Positions 27,001-28,383 of a stretch of 64,000 nt of DNA are shown here, piece after piece. The stretch comes from a bacterium (GTDB taxonomy: Bacteria > Oederibacteriota > CAKKQC01). Position 1 is the first letter of the stretch; each line of letters opens with the position of its first letter. The translations under genes were made by a program, and so were the position numbers. Location of the stretch: NCBI GenBank assembly GCA_919901855.1, contig CAKKQC010000040.1, positions 124,001 to 188,000 of the forward strand, given 5' to 3'. The notes beneath the pieces were generated by a model that was given only the letters and a program-made list of their open reading frames with translations, made no database searches and was not told where the DNA came from.

Positions 27001-27738
27001 ATCACGAACCTGACGGTCGTCGACACAGTATCGCCGATTGTCCAGAGCATCCTGACCGACCAGCCCTCGGCGATGGGGCCGCCCGCGGTCACGTCGGTGC
27101 CGGGCGCCGGAACCCGGTATGAGTGGACCGGCGCCGCCGCGTCCCTGTTGTCCCCTTCGGCTTCATTTACCTTCACCATCACGGGGGTAGTCGGGATCAC
27201 GGCCACGACCACGCAGGTCAGTAACACCGCGTACGCCGCCGCGGCGACGGCCTGCTTCTCGATCGAGGGAACGTCCGGGGCCGTCGGATTCGAGGCCGTG
27301 CCTTCGCTCTCGATCTCGGTGTCGCCCGGAGCATACAGCTTCGGGACCGTCGTCGTGGGCGCGCCCATCCCGTCTTCTTCTTCCGTGGACGTGCAGAACA
27401 TCGGCAACGTCCCGGTCTCGCTCACTTTCAGCCTGACGAACACGGCCGGCAGGTGGCGGCCGGTGGCGACGGGCTCGCCCGGCGTGGACGAATGCGAGAT
27501 CGCCGGGCAGTTCAACACGGTTGCACCGGGTTCATGGGTAACGGCGAATCATGCCCTGCGTGCGGCGCCGCCGGGGCCCGATCTGTGCACGGCTTCCAGG
27601 TTTGCGGGTGACGAAACGGGCGAAGGCGTGCCCGCGGGGGAGACTCGGCATCTGTGGCTGAGGCTGATGCCTCCGACGGGGACGACGGATCCCACAGGAC
27701 AAAACTTCCAGGTGACCGTCACGGCGGTCCTGCCGTGA
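1..27738 (+). CDS. Giant multi-domain beta-propeller/DUF11 surface protein, 5' partial
   Basis: The frame is open from base 1 (no stop before the GTG at 10, and the first residues already lie inside a propeller), so the true start is upstream. It runs 9,245 codons to TGA at 27736-27738. Domain order by nucleotide: broken propeller 1-410; three NPEPLY-sandwich plus SBBP-propeller modules 415-5555; FN3 domains 5560-6440; four lactonase-like propeller plus DUF11 units 6451-12330; FN3; kelch 12640-13500; three FN3; PQQ-like propeller 14445-15590; FN3; two more NPEPLY-SBBP modules 15898-19440; FN3; ten DUF11 domains 19765-27300, five carrying large insertions; C-terminal domain 27301-27738. Cys pairs in most DUF11 copies suggest disulfides and an extracellular location. 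No catalytic residues were recognised. Likely a surface or secreted adhesive/fibre protein; the role is inferred, the domain make-up is read directly. It is followed after 34 bases by the small secreted gene, so probably co-transcribed. Confidence 0.93.
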   Translation, partial: AGRVVNAGQVEDGFLGQFNCATGAMVWSRTININGVNQFDELMAVAGEPSGSVFAGGDISPDVTAQADIWVGKFDFYGNLLWTRTFGAAPLANEFCNGLALAADGSLYAGGQQDADYPVQVRNSKAWIRKYAPGGAGACAPAITVRALNPEPLYAAGGDEVLYRFSFSVSGNITVFNLTITASATGGAGARTYVAPSLSVTVFGGGGLLHLGYSPDGINWFPGEAAVPEPFYLRWVVSQVFPGRSGIISFRASVAGGSPQLLQVFSGSSTCSCDPGLTTSAAFSYATTATGRRIAPPLMGLKTYDGPADSDDTANAIAVDGSGNVVVAGWETGVAGGDNWLVRRYDPTLKTLLSSTGYNGPGNGTDRASAVAVDGSGNVVVAGYEWGAGGSYNWRVRKYDATLSTLLATIDYDGPSTSADIAYAVAVDGSGNVVVAGCDWDASAEREWHVRKYDPTLSALLASVSYDNPVLSDDYARAVAVDGSGNVVVAGSAWRSDGRPHWHLRIYDAALSGPLTSTDYAGPGTGYDSANAVAVDGNGNILVAGDEDGIATGVDWRIRKYNPALTAVLASVSYDGPANGDDFANALAVDANGNVAVAGYEWNGFSQQEAWRVRRYDQGLNLVDSQAHDGMSAYADKLYGVAVCGTSTVYVAGGESVMGQGADFAVARYELIPGPPPPCNPAVTLKARAPEPLYAAAGEQQLWRFSFSNAGPDPAYGLTITTESFAGGGVCSFTADSASATIIGGGTLTASAYSTVSTSGPWFPGTPPGGTPEPFYIKWTMSSLPVGTSGEISFRVTMGSGAEQPIQSYASATMSCDAGLASNKTLDYSTTATGKRIVPPLMAVRLHDGPAHAWDDAAAVAIDPGGNVLTAGKERGLSGAPRWLVQKRDAALSAVLASTSYDSPAGIAAEAGGIAVGAAGLPVVVGRVAMTVGGYDWVIRKYDAALSILLASTEYGGPAGDMDGALPVVVEPGGNILVGGYQTVLAGGTDWMLRRYDQNLSVLLASTDYSSSGANWDAIGGLALDAEGDVIAVGYAFGAGGALDWAIRKYDAALSTLLAATDYDGPAGGDDVAYAAVVDRNGNVFVAGYEWAGTDYNARLRKYDSTLTTQLASVDYAGAAGLDDFFGSLSLDARGNVVATGGETLPGGNMKWIVRKYDNALNLVGAAEHASVNGLDGQSECVAAWGTATVYTSGYEVVPEQMPDYAVARFELADFVPPGTPSGLTVQPYASPDRIGLQWTPATAGTRAVSGYRIYRQTFAGVFESATAFVAQVNGATASTYTDVAIAAGTSYFYRVLAVDVMGAKSGFTEERSAMTACAPAFKIKAFNPGPLYVASGAQTVRFGWSNTGAQPVYNASVTYGIDGGAGRQYNAGGGGAAGWGSWGATAIAWATSPAGPWTDGGPPDGQPEPFYIRRTFSSIDPVAGNWYDVGVWVAAGAEQALPYYFVSATMSCDAGGLSPYAVPFSDTATGRRITSPLMALRTFNGPGNSNDYAYSVAVDGAGKMVVAGSETGITGGVNWRVRRYDPDLSLLLSSTDYNGPANSIDTANAVAVDASGDVVVAGSETGSAGGTNWRVRRYDPALVTVMASIDYNAGIATDIAYSVALDGTGNVVVAGYETNPTTGINWRISVYDPALSVLLSTTDFNGTAGGVDAATGVTVDASGNIVVCGYESDGTVDKWRIRVYDASLTTLLGGTVYGSPQVLGNAYANAVTTDDAGNVVVVGYETGLLGGNNWRICRWNPALTVLLGTTDYNGPGSGTDVAYGVARDANGNLVVAGNELGAAGGSNWRIRKYDTAFNLLDSLSHDGLLTGSDILRGVAAFGTSSVYVAGQETVRNNGADMAVARYELAPFLPPTAPLPLTARGQNRQVYLNWAPAAPGTRSLSGYVAYRSNCAGCAPVLVGAYPLSVTAITDAGLVNGEVYTYSVRAVDVLGAESSTRFVATAVPLDENLNPPPCFAASQRGTSNVVDLSWCFSPAATHPATGYAVYRSLLPDFDISAGAVAVVDAATNSYVDRAPGPGTYYYHVRAIGSLSDPSPGSPGISVTGTPPSVPTGLAATRELERIRLDWNPSTPGTFPVAGYYIYRGTYTGGESAAFVGQVFGINNTTFTDFGVTVGTLYYYTVNAFDDQLSPNTNESGASAEVSASSMIDAVGFAYVNAEGSVVAYAVNAKGFMDPVPGMPFATAPSGGCTIGTAVYDDVHHRLYVANPVANSISGFSVNVATGVLSPLPLSPYFLSCCVPAPGGGAPTALALDAKRKFLYAGRGTGGNDGVDGFKINADGSLTLVPGAPFATGASSGITAVNDSVENTILTAGGGGMMQVLKVQADGSLVAIPGSPFLGLGGAVIACDVSPVRRELAISVGGGTVGGFALQPGGGIGPNVTSGAGPSAEVTYAPDGNRLYGLAGPAHQIYGFSAAAGPSYTSLPWTWVPTAARYGLAISDDGGLALAAGGAGNIETFTLNPADGFPASVQTKTYVSGGCGNGIVFVGHSALSLTKEVSKTQAAPGMPLEYSIAWTNPGSETAFNITVWDTLPAGVTYRAPSLGIWREPDGWGVPGVVAVEYASSLAGPWTAGEPADGQGTPLVLRWIVDRAAPGMSGIVQFKVKLDGGLADGTLVANRASATNSIDSVPRSSPFAATEVTRPPVSYVYVNAEGTVAGYGVSESGVLRAVAGSPFATVGSGWCNIETAVYDGVRHVVYAGNPGMSSITALRLNPATGSLTVIGTYGLSGLQPLGPGAPTELGIDATGQYLYAGRGTGGSDGVDGFAIQADGSLVLLGSSPYYQGWANTGQTLAVDVVENTVITGSGTQVRVLRVNGGTGALAEIPGSPYWVGSGQQTLEVNPWGRELAVTDPMAAPERMNGYGILAGGGLTGQTDSELGPRSGMRWTRGGSRTYAVNGTSLYGYSAGVGPMWNALLGSPWGLPSWSYNVAFTDDGRHLLVNGNNTLMSYVVDGVTGQPTWAASVTYANGGCAAGVLVADAGVVEVTGRVEPAGPVRAGSVLEYELSWSNWGTETAFDLMVWDTLPTGVAYRSPSLAGWAAPDGQGVPMIWPEWAATLAGPWTGGEPGDGAEGVVLRWRVERVAAGSSGYVRFGVRVSGTLVDGSRVVNAASATNSVDSAERVTRPMTTEVTRPPVSYVYVNAEGTVAGYGVSESGVLRAVAGSPFATVGSGWCNIETAVYDGVRHVVYAGNPGMSSITALRLNPATGSLTVIGTYGLSGLQPLGPGAPTELGIDATGQYLYAGRGTGGSDGVDGFAIQADGSLVLLGSSPYYQGWANTGQTLAVDVVENTVITGSGTQVRVLRVNGGTGALAEIPGSPYWVGSGQQTLEVNPWGRELAVTDPMAAPERMNGYGILAGGGLTGQTDSELGPRSGMRWTRGGSRTYAVNGTSLYGYSAGVGPMWNALLGSPWGLPSWSYNVAFTDDGRHLLVNGNNTLMSYVVDGVTGQPTWAASVTYANGGCAAGVLVADAGVVEVTGRVEPAGPVRAGSVLEYELSWSNWGTETAFDLMVWDTLPTGVAYRSPSLAGWAAPDGQGVPMIWPEWAATLAGPWTGGEPGDGAEGVVLRWRVERVAAGSSGYVRFGVRVSGTLVDGSRVVNAASATNSVDSAERVTRPMTTEVTRPPSAYVYVNAESGIAGYAVTGQGSLREVPGSPFAVAPGGVWCVVNSLVHDPVHRTVYASVPNTGLVHAFGVDPSTGSLSPIGSYGLSGCCPSPGGSAPTELALDATRSYLYVGRGNGGSDGVDGYAINPDGSLSLLAGSPFATGTMGGRTVANDPVANTILTGAGNWTQVLAVNPGTGALTPVPGSPFATSPIPQSMAVSPARRELAVADGFIPDVRGFGIQAGGALTGQTSSAGGPLAGVRWSPDGNRLYGSNGGQILGYSVAAGPLFSASGWNPYVPGVANIFNMELSRDGRLMFTVGGGTLAVHSVDLGTGQPSLLGVKAHATGAGCAAGIVVVEAAPVEVVKRATPAGGVGTGAVLEYELAWANHGTTTVFDLLVWDTVPAGLTCRSPSLSAWAAPDGYGIPGIWPEWAASLAGPWTAGEPGDGASGVVLRWRVERVAPGASGFLRFEMAVPAGGQGQLFVNRASSTSAVDPIERVTAATTNARLDPPVGLTVSAIGSRLAFLQWTSPAPGDTGIAGYRVYRALDPAGPFTLAEDVAGESRTMSFDTPIPNGVRYWWKAVTYDAAGDESRFTETVTGEPFEPPAPYIVAWTKRKDLAEPHFGHEMQVVGEKLYVFGGERAPGVFHQDMEYLDFYRVNAPWQVLSTPGFRPRRNFGSAMLGGSFVAFGGDDGASALAALQGFQFTSSNWTDSCLPAEPCNTTFTPVVGPASTALWGRPFAFGGENSGLFYDLRQAYLYETGTWEVSSKVATASFRGAATVGAGIFLIGGRNLGAPLRTTEEYLWSRNQTVAHADLPLPARWALAGAPLDSRAYAIGGDDGGTGLDLVQEYVPALGVWKDRRALPGPRRFAKAAAYLKKIFLTGGWDANPLSEVLEGKPVEAVGGDDQVGLQWGFDQGTWPLRNAGTYRVYRTTYAMMPGLLGTPIATFGGGGAAATAFVDSTVTNGNSYSYIVEAADDRDNTNWAWDLVHLPASAPQNLLTQTGSGQVRLTWDPIPNWAAENVRDYIIYRSTFAGLAAIDIVDAGVYMIAYVNAAADTYLDKGLAPGTTYFYVVRASSALTGYGLPSTEVSAQPGSIAPPSMPLNFAATGGEDEVVGLSWEGSIAGDRAVSGYRVYRSTTAAIDPVTLGELIMEIKLPLTVTVTLGAIDQAAWLTFTPGYAYRVAAFDDWDPPTESAPSVLASAVPLGGSWKTARANGYATGRSQAGRTMSSSPAIRWAFDTGAGGGTVWCTPAIRDKDGSMYFTAGTNLFHLNEDGSVAWIRPLFDGVFTEEATESSPALAYADTAGNVDRIYVGAKTPSGTGGSLFAFDAGGNLVWTAPMADAVRISPLVLPDGSVIIGDQSGLVRRVSRSGAPIWGRVLPGPVPAGQPLQINDARGYGGWAAVGVGCGDWRMYGLHVRTGAILGSFQATGTPTGVALDANAGVMYAATAAGELMVIPKDGPGLPLTLTVTGSFAAGLNTMIGNGGDMVFATNTNGFLYYFSANNPLGSLGSSPTGPSRSTPAFATLSDGLVWGADEGRIWQVSAPGATVFDVPGAPAFGTASPALWHDASSRPTFYNGAVDGRMYCFVDGPLPPTGLSALAAPGQVNLTWSFSGQGYFSVDGYRVYRATCDCEGSAVAIGKTTGLWATAFVDTSAKPYTDYWYTVRALDSSPYANLSSWSLRVFLTSSSTGKGVVTLYARNPEPLYVSEGEAQLWRFSFSNAGSQTVANLVITTLGKPAGSSMLGRMYAGPSLSATVCGGGALATSAWATSLGSAWTPGEPPDGQPEPVYLRWVIGELNIGRSGELSYRTTAAGPPTTLNLDTIVTATGSTDAAGLNGFVLSYSSTSTGQRIAPPLMAIRLRNGPPAGSADYGYGVAVGPAGDVAAVGSEYNLVGGDNWRVLKADSTLGSLLGTTTYNAPSGLGDFAYAVAVDGSGNVVVAGSEVVVTSSNDWRVTRYAPNLSAVLSTTRYSAPSAGPDRPYAVALDGAGNVVVAGNETGGGGTFNWRVNKYDAALGTKLASTDYDGTGGIDDYAYAVAVDAAGNIVVAGREYGSAGGDNWMVRKYDPTLTTLLSSTDYNGPGNSADIAYGVAVDGSGNVVVAGSESGSAGGYNWRVRKYDATLGTLLATTSYNGAGNGNDYAYAVSLDARGNILVAGSEVGSAGGIDWLIRKYDGALNLVDSRSHNGVRGATDTLRAVVAWGSATVYVAGDEGVRDEAINIAVARYELAEFSPPRMPFTLTAAALASGIRLEWTPATAGDRAVSGYRIFRQTFAGVTEAAPSLLAQVDAITASWYTDSYVDSSAVPGTTYFYRVLAVDWMGAGSALTEERSGTAAPCAPAIAIKAFNPAPLYVSGGETQLLRMGFSNTGVQPVYNLTIVYGIWGGAGARMVVNTPGSGTLWGGVAYTDNAWATSPAGPWTPGDVPNGTFEPFYIMETYGSVPPGAGLVGHLEVSIAGGPEQNLPYSIVSVTMSCDAGGLSQYAVPFSDTATGRRIVPPLQWVRTFDWAGAGYPEAANGVATDENANVYAVGTTYDAGFYNHWFVRKYDENGSLVWFRTFQDPVGGTNSANGVAAMPDGTIAVAGLRYNSVTSSNDLGINLYDAAGTLQWSRSYNSAGANYDQGNAVAIDASGSVYVAGQEDRSDVGQAVNWVVQKYDPAGALVWSVTYNGAADNADAAHGIAVNDRGETVVVGFESTAGGGNDWLIRRYDGSGALVWQRSYSTPATDRALSVTLDENGNCYVAGSASSDWLVRKYDPLGNLAWSRNFVNPLNSGDAAYAIARDPAGNLLVAGEELRLDLGQALNCLLVKYDNAGNEWEVQTRNGVRSAGERSFGVAGMPWDQSAIVAGREDVRDTIEDAAVSRHSLGLFYPPEGPSGLTASAYAGYVGLQWTPEAAGHRPISGYVIYRATYAGFPVTVTQIPAALATRLVQVDGVSVSSYQDASAVPGQPYFYRVLAVDVAGAESGLTEERSVAMACPPVSLTVVKTQTPSSPVTGDRVTWRITVANTGAGTVVGLVVVDTVSAVLVGVATDQPAALGPPTSTPVGGGGGIAFRSAASGTNGSSQTPSLTIPGPAGLVDGDVMIASVSHSDLGGQTVTPPAGWTLVRRIDSGDLTLTVFVKVAAGEPGSYIWNFGAAVRANGGIVAYSGVDPVAPIDAENGVATPGNTTHATPSITTTVPNAILVASFATPEQVSWNPPGGMAERYDIFNPGGGTNFKPTTAVDDEAWAVAGATGARTGVSTVADVGAAHLLALRPKAATGYRYVWSAAVAMSPGADYTMTITGGVPENCAAVPVSNTAYAAAVTDCGSGNALSNAVGFTIPPLTMSFTAVKEQVPAAPVIGEQVTWRIVVQNNGTATITNLTVTDTVTGGLSGVATDQRAPFGPPTVTSLGGGIALRSASTGENGNDVSSVLTIPVPAGVVNGDVLVATVAQGEAAPLLVETPPAGWTLVRQTNNPTKVGLSVYVRVAAGEPGSYNWTYSGVVRAAGGIAAYSGVDPVSPVDGEFGNTTPASNNHDAPSVTTTVPNAVLVASFVVPEWVTWAAPGSMSKRYEISNSGGGASFKPTVMMADESQAAAGASGIRTAVASLSDVGVTHMLALRPGSGVRYAWAAGLTMGPGAVYTFSITGQVAGVCAPAAVSNTAFVTAGSVCGTLATPTNGVGFTLNPTAAGVTIAKSQTPANPGIGEMVRYLIVAVNTGTATIQNVCTTDTVAATLVDIVTDQTGPPPARTPVAAGTLLTWAGTGIGWGPGVVMTATITARVANVCAPTPVTGEAQTVVAGDCPGSVTAVSNQTSFTVNPATTSMTVVKTQTPANPAVGQAVTYAITVANTGSATLQSILVVDTISPVIVSATTAEPSAFDSPAVTQVGGSGTSYDWSGFRGLVWRPKAQMSTAREGLGVAVANGLLYAVGGTNGPFLAKLEVYDPAADSWTTKAGMPTARGYMAAGTLNGQVYAAGGYTGGWSAKVESYDPATDGWTTRANLPTPRGMLGGCALGGTLYAIGGYNGGYLGTVEAYDPATNTWTTKASLPTPRRGLAVAVLNGTIYAVGGEGGSGWTGIVEAYDPATNTWTTKTSAPFASRYLAAAAMDGRVYAFGGDTGASFAITDVAAYDPNTDSWTPRTPLSVRRRGPAAAVLAGELYCVGGNDGSYLNTVEAATAGMPPGYSFTFTITGQVGAVCAPTAVSNTAFAVAQAPCGAVAAGSNVTGFIAAGGAVSVTISKSQTPASPGIGELVRYLIVAVNTGTATIQNVVTTDTVAAVLVDIATDQTGPPPAWTPVAGGTLLTWAGTGIGWGPGVVMTATITARVSNVCSPTPVFGEAQTVVAGDCAGSVAAVSNQTSFTVSPPVTSMTVVKTQTPASPVVGQTVTYAITVANTGTATVSAFSVIDTVSLALTGLDSAKPAGLTLSVTGAPGGTLFVWSGDGMTWSPIAPTATSRMMSNASILNGRVHIVGGAAPPTDSHQAWDPATGVWTARANLPVTRFSMGVAVAGGTLYAIGGTTGADTDTVVAYDPFTDSWTSRASLPAAMCCVGADTAFNGRIYAFGPSLPDVLEYDPAANAWATRANIGAGRQFPSVVAAGNYVYIIGGQDGSYTNRMTRYDPVGNTYVDLAPMPTGRNRMGAALLDGKIYCYGGFNGTSTLALMEVYDIAGDYWTSDAGGMTARQDNPMVAIAGRLVAIGPGTTAEQGIIGLTPGQAFTFTITGQVAAACGPTMVSNTAFVTAASSCAALTQNSNATGFTIAAPTTSFTVAQIQTPASPGIGDPVTYLIIVSNTGTATIQDIVFTDTLSPVIVGATAYGSGTPTMTVTQGTAGTIYSVSGTGVNWGPGQSFTITITGFVGAVCAPAAVSNTAYVLAGGSCGSAEGSAQAAGFTVAPQTASISVVKSQIPANPVAGGAVTYQIAVTNTGTTPIGNLTVTDTVSPIVTGVVAGQPGGLAPPSVTSVPGSGTLYAWTLSGGTAISLRGATTGNNGAGTPSLTLSVPPGTVAGDVMIANFVMEAPAWNNTPAGWTYIGQSQVGTMRIWTGWRLAGAAEPPSYMWDWDGANRIALGGIASYSGVNTTSPIDDTTTAGKTAMCDTGLATGSVTTTTAGDLLVGVFASAFSPGAWTPDPAMTEVFDATYAGAGRYAIEFAHEVVPATGPTGPRNANLSSSFCDGTTRAIVLRPAVPALAPGGTFTFSLDGAVGAVCAPAAVSNTAFAVAQAPCGAVAAASNVTGFTANPGAIGLTITNNQVPANPGIGDPVTYRIVVTNTGTATIQDILLTDTLSPVLTGATAYGDGVPAITITQGPSGSIYTVAGSGLDWGPGHTFTVTITGYVGQVCAATAVSNTAYVLAGTGCAIAGQSAQAAGFLLAPPSAGLVIVKEQAPAVPGIGSPVTYRLFVTNTGAATITNLTVVDTVSPIVQSILTDQPSAMGPPAVTSVPGAGTRYEWTGAAASLLSPSASFTFTITGVVGITATTTQVSNTAYAAAATACFSIEGTSGAVGFEAVPSLSISVSPGAYSFGTVVVGAPIPSSSSVDVQNIGNVPVSLTFSLTNTAGRWRPVATGSPGVDECEIAGQFNTVAPGSWVTANHALRAAPPGPDLCTASRFAGDETGEGVPAGETRHLWLRLMPPTGTTDPTGQNFQVTVTAVLP
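415..5555 (+). repeat. Three NPEPLY-sandwich + SBBP-propeller modules
   Basis: Each module starts with a DUF11-like sandwich carrying a motif such as LNPEPLYAAGG (near 415, 2035, 3952) and a Ser-Cys-Asp-Pro/Ala-Gly close to its end. A linker of the form TATGRRI-x-PPLM follows, then a propeller of about seven blades. In the first array the blade core (DGSGNVVVAG, then NW-x-VRKYD, then TDYNGP) recurs at 967, 1129, 1291, 1453, 1615 and 1777, an exact 162-base (54-codon) period without indels. The last blade is a divergent cap with the form GTSTVYVAGGE followed by AVARYEL. The blade type matches the SBBP beta-propeller repeat family. FN3 domains separate or follow the modules. Confidence 0.85.
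5560..6440 (+). repeat. Three consecutive FN3 domains
   Basis: Three fibronectin-type-III-like domains, each about 95-100 residues, with the usual PS-x-L-x-A, L-x-W-x-P, GY-x-VYR and YYY-x-V signatures. The middle one has the unusual start LDENLNPPPCFAASQRG, which reappears almost unchanged in the second giant at about 40620. They act as rigid spacers between propellers. Confidence 0.8.
6451..12330 (+). repeat. Four tandem units of lactonase-like propeller + DUF11 sandwich
   Basis: Four units of about 490 codons begin with the strand YVNAEG (tyrosine codons at 6469, 7948, 9418 and 10888; spacing 1479, 1470, 1470). Each has a propeller of the 6-phosphogluconolactonase-like fold (repeated NPATGSL, GSPFATG, DGVDGF-x-I-x-DGSL, AV-x-P-x-RRELAV) of about 340 residues, then a DUF11 sandwich (LEYELSWSN, VWDTLP, GPWT-x-GEP, VNRAS). 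The YVN-led propeller and the sandwich alternate strictly. The second and third units are identical to each other; the first and fourth are diverged. No lactonase active-site residues can be claimed. Confidence 0.85.
7913..10859 (+). repeat. Exact 1,470-bp tandem duplication
   Basis: Bases 7921-9390 and 9391-10860 are the same at every position compared, except the last base (9390 is A, 10860 is G); identity extends leftward to 7913/9383. The duplicated stretch is one lactonase-DUF11 unit of 490 codons, so the frame is kept. Its codons are strongly biased to third-position G (GTG, GCG, GGG), unlike the flanking diverged units, which mix C and G. Confidence 0.93.
12640..13500 (+). other. Kelch-type propeller domain (giant 1)
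   Basis: Kelch-like blades with the Gly-Gly pair and a Tyr/Phe-x-Phe-Gly-Gly strand (LYVFGGERAPG, AFGGDDG, FLIGGRNLG, YAIGGDDGG, FLTGGWDANP) and aromatic-rich turns. It follows an FN3 at 12345 and is followed by three FN3 domains. The same segment order recurs in the second giant from 45710. Confidence 0.75.
14445..15590 (+). other. PQQ-like (quinoprotein-type) propeller domain (giant 1)
   Basis: An outer-membrane-assembly-factor-like or quinoprotein-like propeller: repeated strands such as SSPAIRWAFDTG, GSMYFTAGTNLFHL, SLFAFDAGGNLVWTAP, GSVIIGDQSGLVRRV, MVFATNTNGFLYYFSA. No PQQ-ligating residues can be assigned, so the fold is likely structural. An FN3 with a Cys-Asp-Cys motif follows at 15600. 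Confidence 0.7.
19978..20600 (+). other. GDVMIA/AYSGVD insertion domain in DUF11 copy 1
   Basis: About 208 residues beginning IAFRSAASGTNG and ending HLLALRP, with GDVMIASV, PPAGWTLVRR, EPGSYIWNF and GGIVAYSGVDPV between. Related copies lie at about 21010-21636 and 25705-26330. It is a beta-rich module with an unknown role; I do not recognise a named family. It begins and ends between two core strands of the host sandwich. Confidence 0.7.
21010..21636 (+). other. GDVMIA/AYSGVD insertion domain in DUF11 copy 2
   Basis: Second copy of the inserted module: starts IALRSASTGENG, contains GDVLVATV, PPAGWTLVRQ, EPGSYNWTYSG, GGIAAYSGVDPVSPVDG and ends HMLALRP. Clearly related to the copy at 19978 and placed at the same position of its host domain. 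Confidence 0.7.
22480..23310 (+). other. Six-bladed kelch propeller inserted in DUF11 copy 4
   Basis: Six regular kelch blades of about 47 residues: LYAVGGTNG, VYAAGGYTG, LYAIGGYNG, IYAVGGEGG, VYAFGGDTG, LYCVGGNDG, each followed by YDPA-x-x-x-W-x-x-K and a P-x-x-R turn. The propeller interrupts the host sandwich after SYDWSG and the sandwich resumes at MPPGYSFTFTITG. Confidence 0.85.
24109..24900 (+). other. Kelch propeller inserted in DUF11 copy 6
   Basis: Kelch blades HIVGGAAPP, LYAIGGTTG, IYAFGPSLP, VYIIGGQDG, IYCYGGFNG and a weaker last blade RLVAIGPGT, with YDPF-x-DSW, YDPAANAW and YDPVGNTY turns. The host DUF11 resumes at LTPGQAFTFTITG. The insertion site is equivalent to that at 22480. 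Confidence 0.8.
25705..26330 (+). other. GDVMIA/AYSGVD insertion domain in DUF11 copy 8
   Basis: Third copy of the inserted module: starts AISLRGATTGNNG, contains GDVMIANFVM, TPAGWTYIGQ, PPSYMWDWDG, GGIASYSGVNTTSPIDD and ends AIVLRP, after which the host sandwich resumes at LAPGGTFTFSLDG. Here the host strand LYAWTLSG is complete before the insertion, so the site is shifted by a few residues relative to copies 1 and 2. Confidence 0.7.
27301..27738 (+). other. C-terminal domain of giant 1, shared with the next gene
   Basis: The last ~145 residues, from SLSISVSPGAYSFGTVVVG to the stop, differ from DUF11. They align over their whole length with the mature protein encoded at 27773-28348: SFGTVVVGAP against ALGTVTASQI, LTNTAGRWRP against VSNSVGGWTI, HLWLRLMPPTG against NFWIRFGAPSG, and QNFQVTVTAVLP against QSFTVTINAVAP. 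It may be a surface-docking or assembly domain; the function is inferred only. Confidence 0.75.
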
Positions 27739-27756
27739 TGGTCGAACAACTACACA

Positions 27757-27762
27757 AAGGAG
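27757..27762 (+). promoter_or_regulatory. Shine-Dalgarno of the small secreted gene
   Basis: AAGGAG ends 10 bases before the ATG at 27773. It is only 4 bases before an in-frame TTG at 27767, so the ATG is preferred. The 34-base gap after giant 1 holds no hairpin, which favours co-transcription. Confidence 0.75.
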
Positions 27763-27772
27763 AGAATTGACA

Positions 27773-28348
27773 ATGAACAAGCTGGCCAAGGCAATTGCGG
27801 TTATCGGGACAATCGGACTCGCGGGGGGCGCATCCGCGCTGACCCCGGCGACTTTCAATATCACGGTTGACATGGGCGGATCGGCTCTAAGCGTCGTGAT
27901 CGTGTCCGGGGCGCCGGTGGCGCTCGGTACGGTCACCGCCAGCCAGATCCTGGGCAATCCGCTCGGGACGCCGGTCGTGGTCCGGAACGACTCGAGCGGC
28001 CTGATCGAGGACTACGAGATCAGTGTCTCGAACTCGGTGGGCGGGTGGACGATCGGGGCGGCGCAGGCCTCCGATACGGCGACCCTGCACGTGTTGTTCA
28101 ACGCCTTGACGCCGACCACGTTGCCCGGGTTGGGTGACTTCCTGGCGGCGGACCAGTTGTCCGGTGGCGCGCTTCCAGTGCTCTCCGGCACTCTCGGTAC
28201 CGAGGCATTCGTCGGCACCCAGGACGGCCAGGAGGTTCTGCCGAGCGAGGACAACAATTTCTGGATCCGGTTCGGGGCGCCCTCGGGCGACACCACGGGC
28301 GGAGCGGCCCAGTCGTTCACGGTAACGATCAACGCGGTTGCTCCCTGA
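27773..28348 (+). CDS. Small secreted beta-rich protein, paralogue of the giant-1 C-terminus
   Basis: 191 residues from ATG 27773 (an in-frame TTG at 27767 would add two). A classical signal peptide (MNKLAKAIAVIGTIGLAGG, cleavage after ASA at residue 22) leads into a mature chain starting LTPATFNITVDM. The rest is Ser/Thr/Gly/Val-rich, without Cys, and predicted beta-sandwich. It aligns end to end with the last ~145 residues of giant 1, including the closing WIRFGAPSG and FTVTINAVAP. Its mature N-terminus also resembles that of the 956-aa protein (NPAQFAITVSM). It lies 34 bases after giant 1 and 35 bases before the next gene, so probably in one operon. It could be a subunit that self-associates or caps giant-1 molecules; a pilin- or S-layer-like role is possible but unproven. 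The family was not recognised by name. Confidence 0.88.
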   Translation: MNKLAKAIAVIGTIGLAGGASALTPATFNITVDMGGSALSVVIVSGAPVALGTVTASQILGNPLGTPVVVRNDSSGLIEDYEISVSNSVGGWTIGAAQASDTATLHVLFNALTPTTLPGLGDFLAADQLSGGALPVLSGTLGTEAFVGTQDGQEVLPSEDNNFWIRFGAPSGDTTGGAAQSFTVTINAVAP

Positions 28349-28364
28349 GGAGGGACGCGCATTG

Positions 28365-28371
28365 AAGGAGG
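28365..28371 (+). promoter_or_regulatory. Shine-Dalgarno of the two-domain secreted gene
   Basis: AAGGAGG lies 12 bases before the ATG at 28384, a little far but strong. It sits in a 35-base gap after the small gene's TGA. Confidence 0.7.
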
Positions 28372-28383
28372 ATTGCTGAGCGG

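Larger units (their letters stand above)
19765..27300 (+). repeat. Ten DUF11-type sandwiches, five with large insertions
   Basis: Tandem domains with the signature V-x-K-x-Q-x-P-A-x-P, VTY-x-I-x-V-x-NTG-x-ATI, V-x-DT-x-SP, then F-x-F-x-ITG and C-x-PAAVSNTA-x-V-x-A-x-x-x-C. Approximate starts: 19765, 20805, 21840, 22240, 23475, 23875, 25065, 25465, 26500 and 26895. The Cys pair of each domain probably forms a disulfide. Domains 1, 2 and 8 contain a shared beta-rich insertion; domains 4 and 6 contain a whole kelch propeller. All insertions fall in the same region, between the x-VPG-x-G-T-x-Y-x-W strand and the PG-x-x-FTFTITG strand. Confidence 0.85.

Noticed and set aside
27767-27769. TTG at 27767 as start of the small secreted gene
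   Set aside because: Only 4 bases from the Shine-Dalgarno; ATG two codons later has better spacing and the signal peptide reads normally from it.
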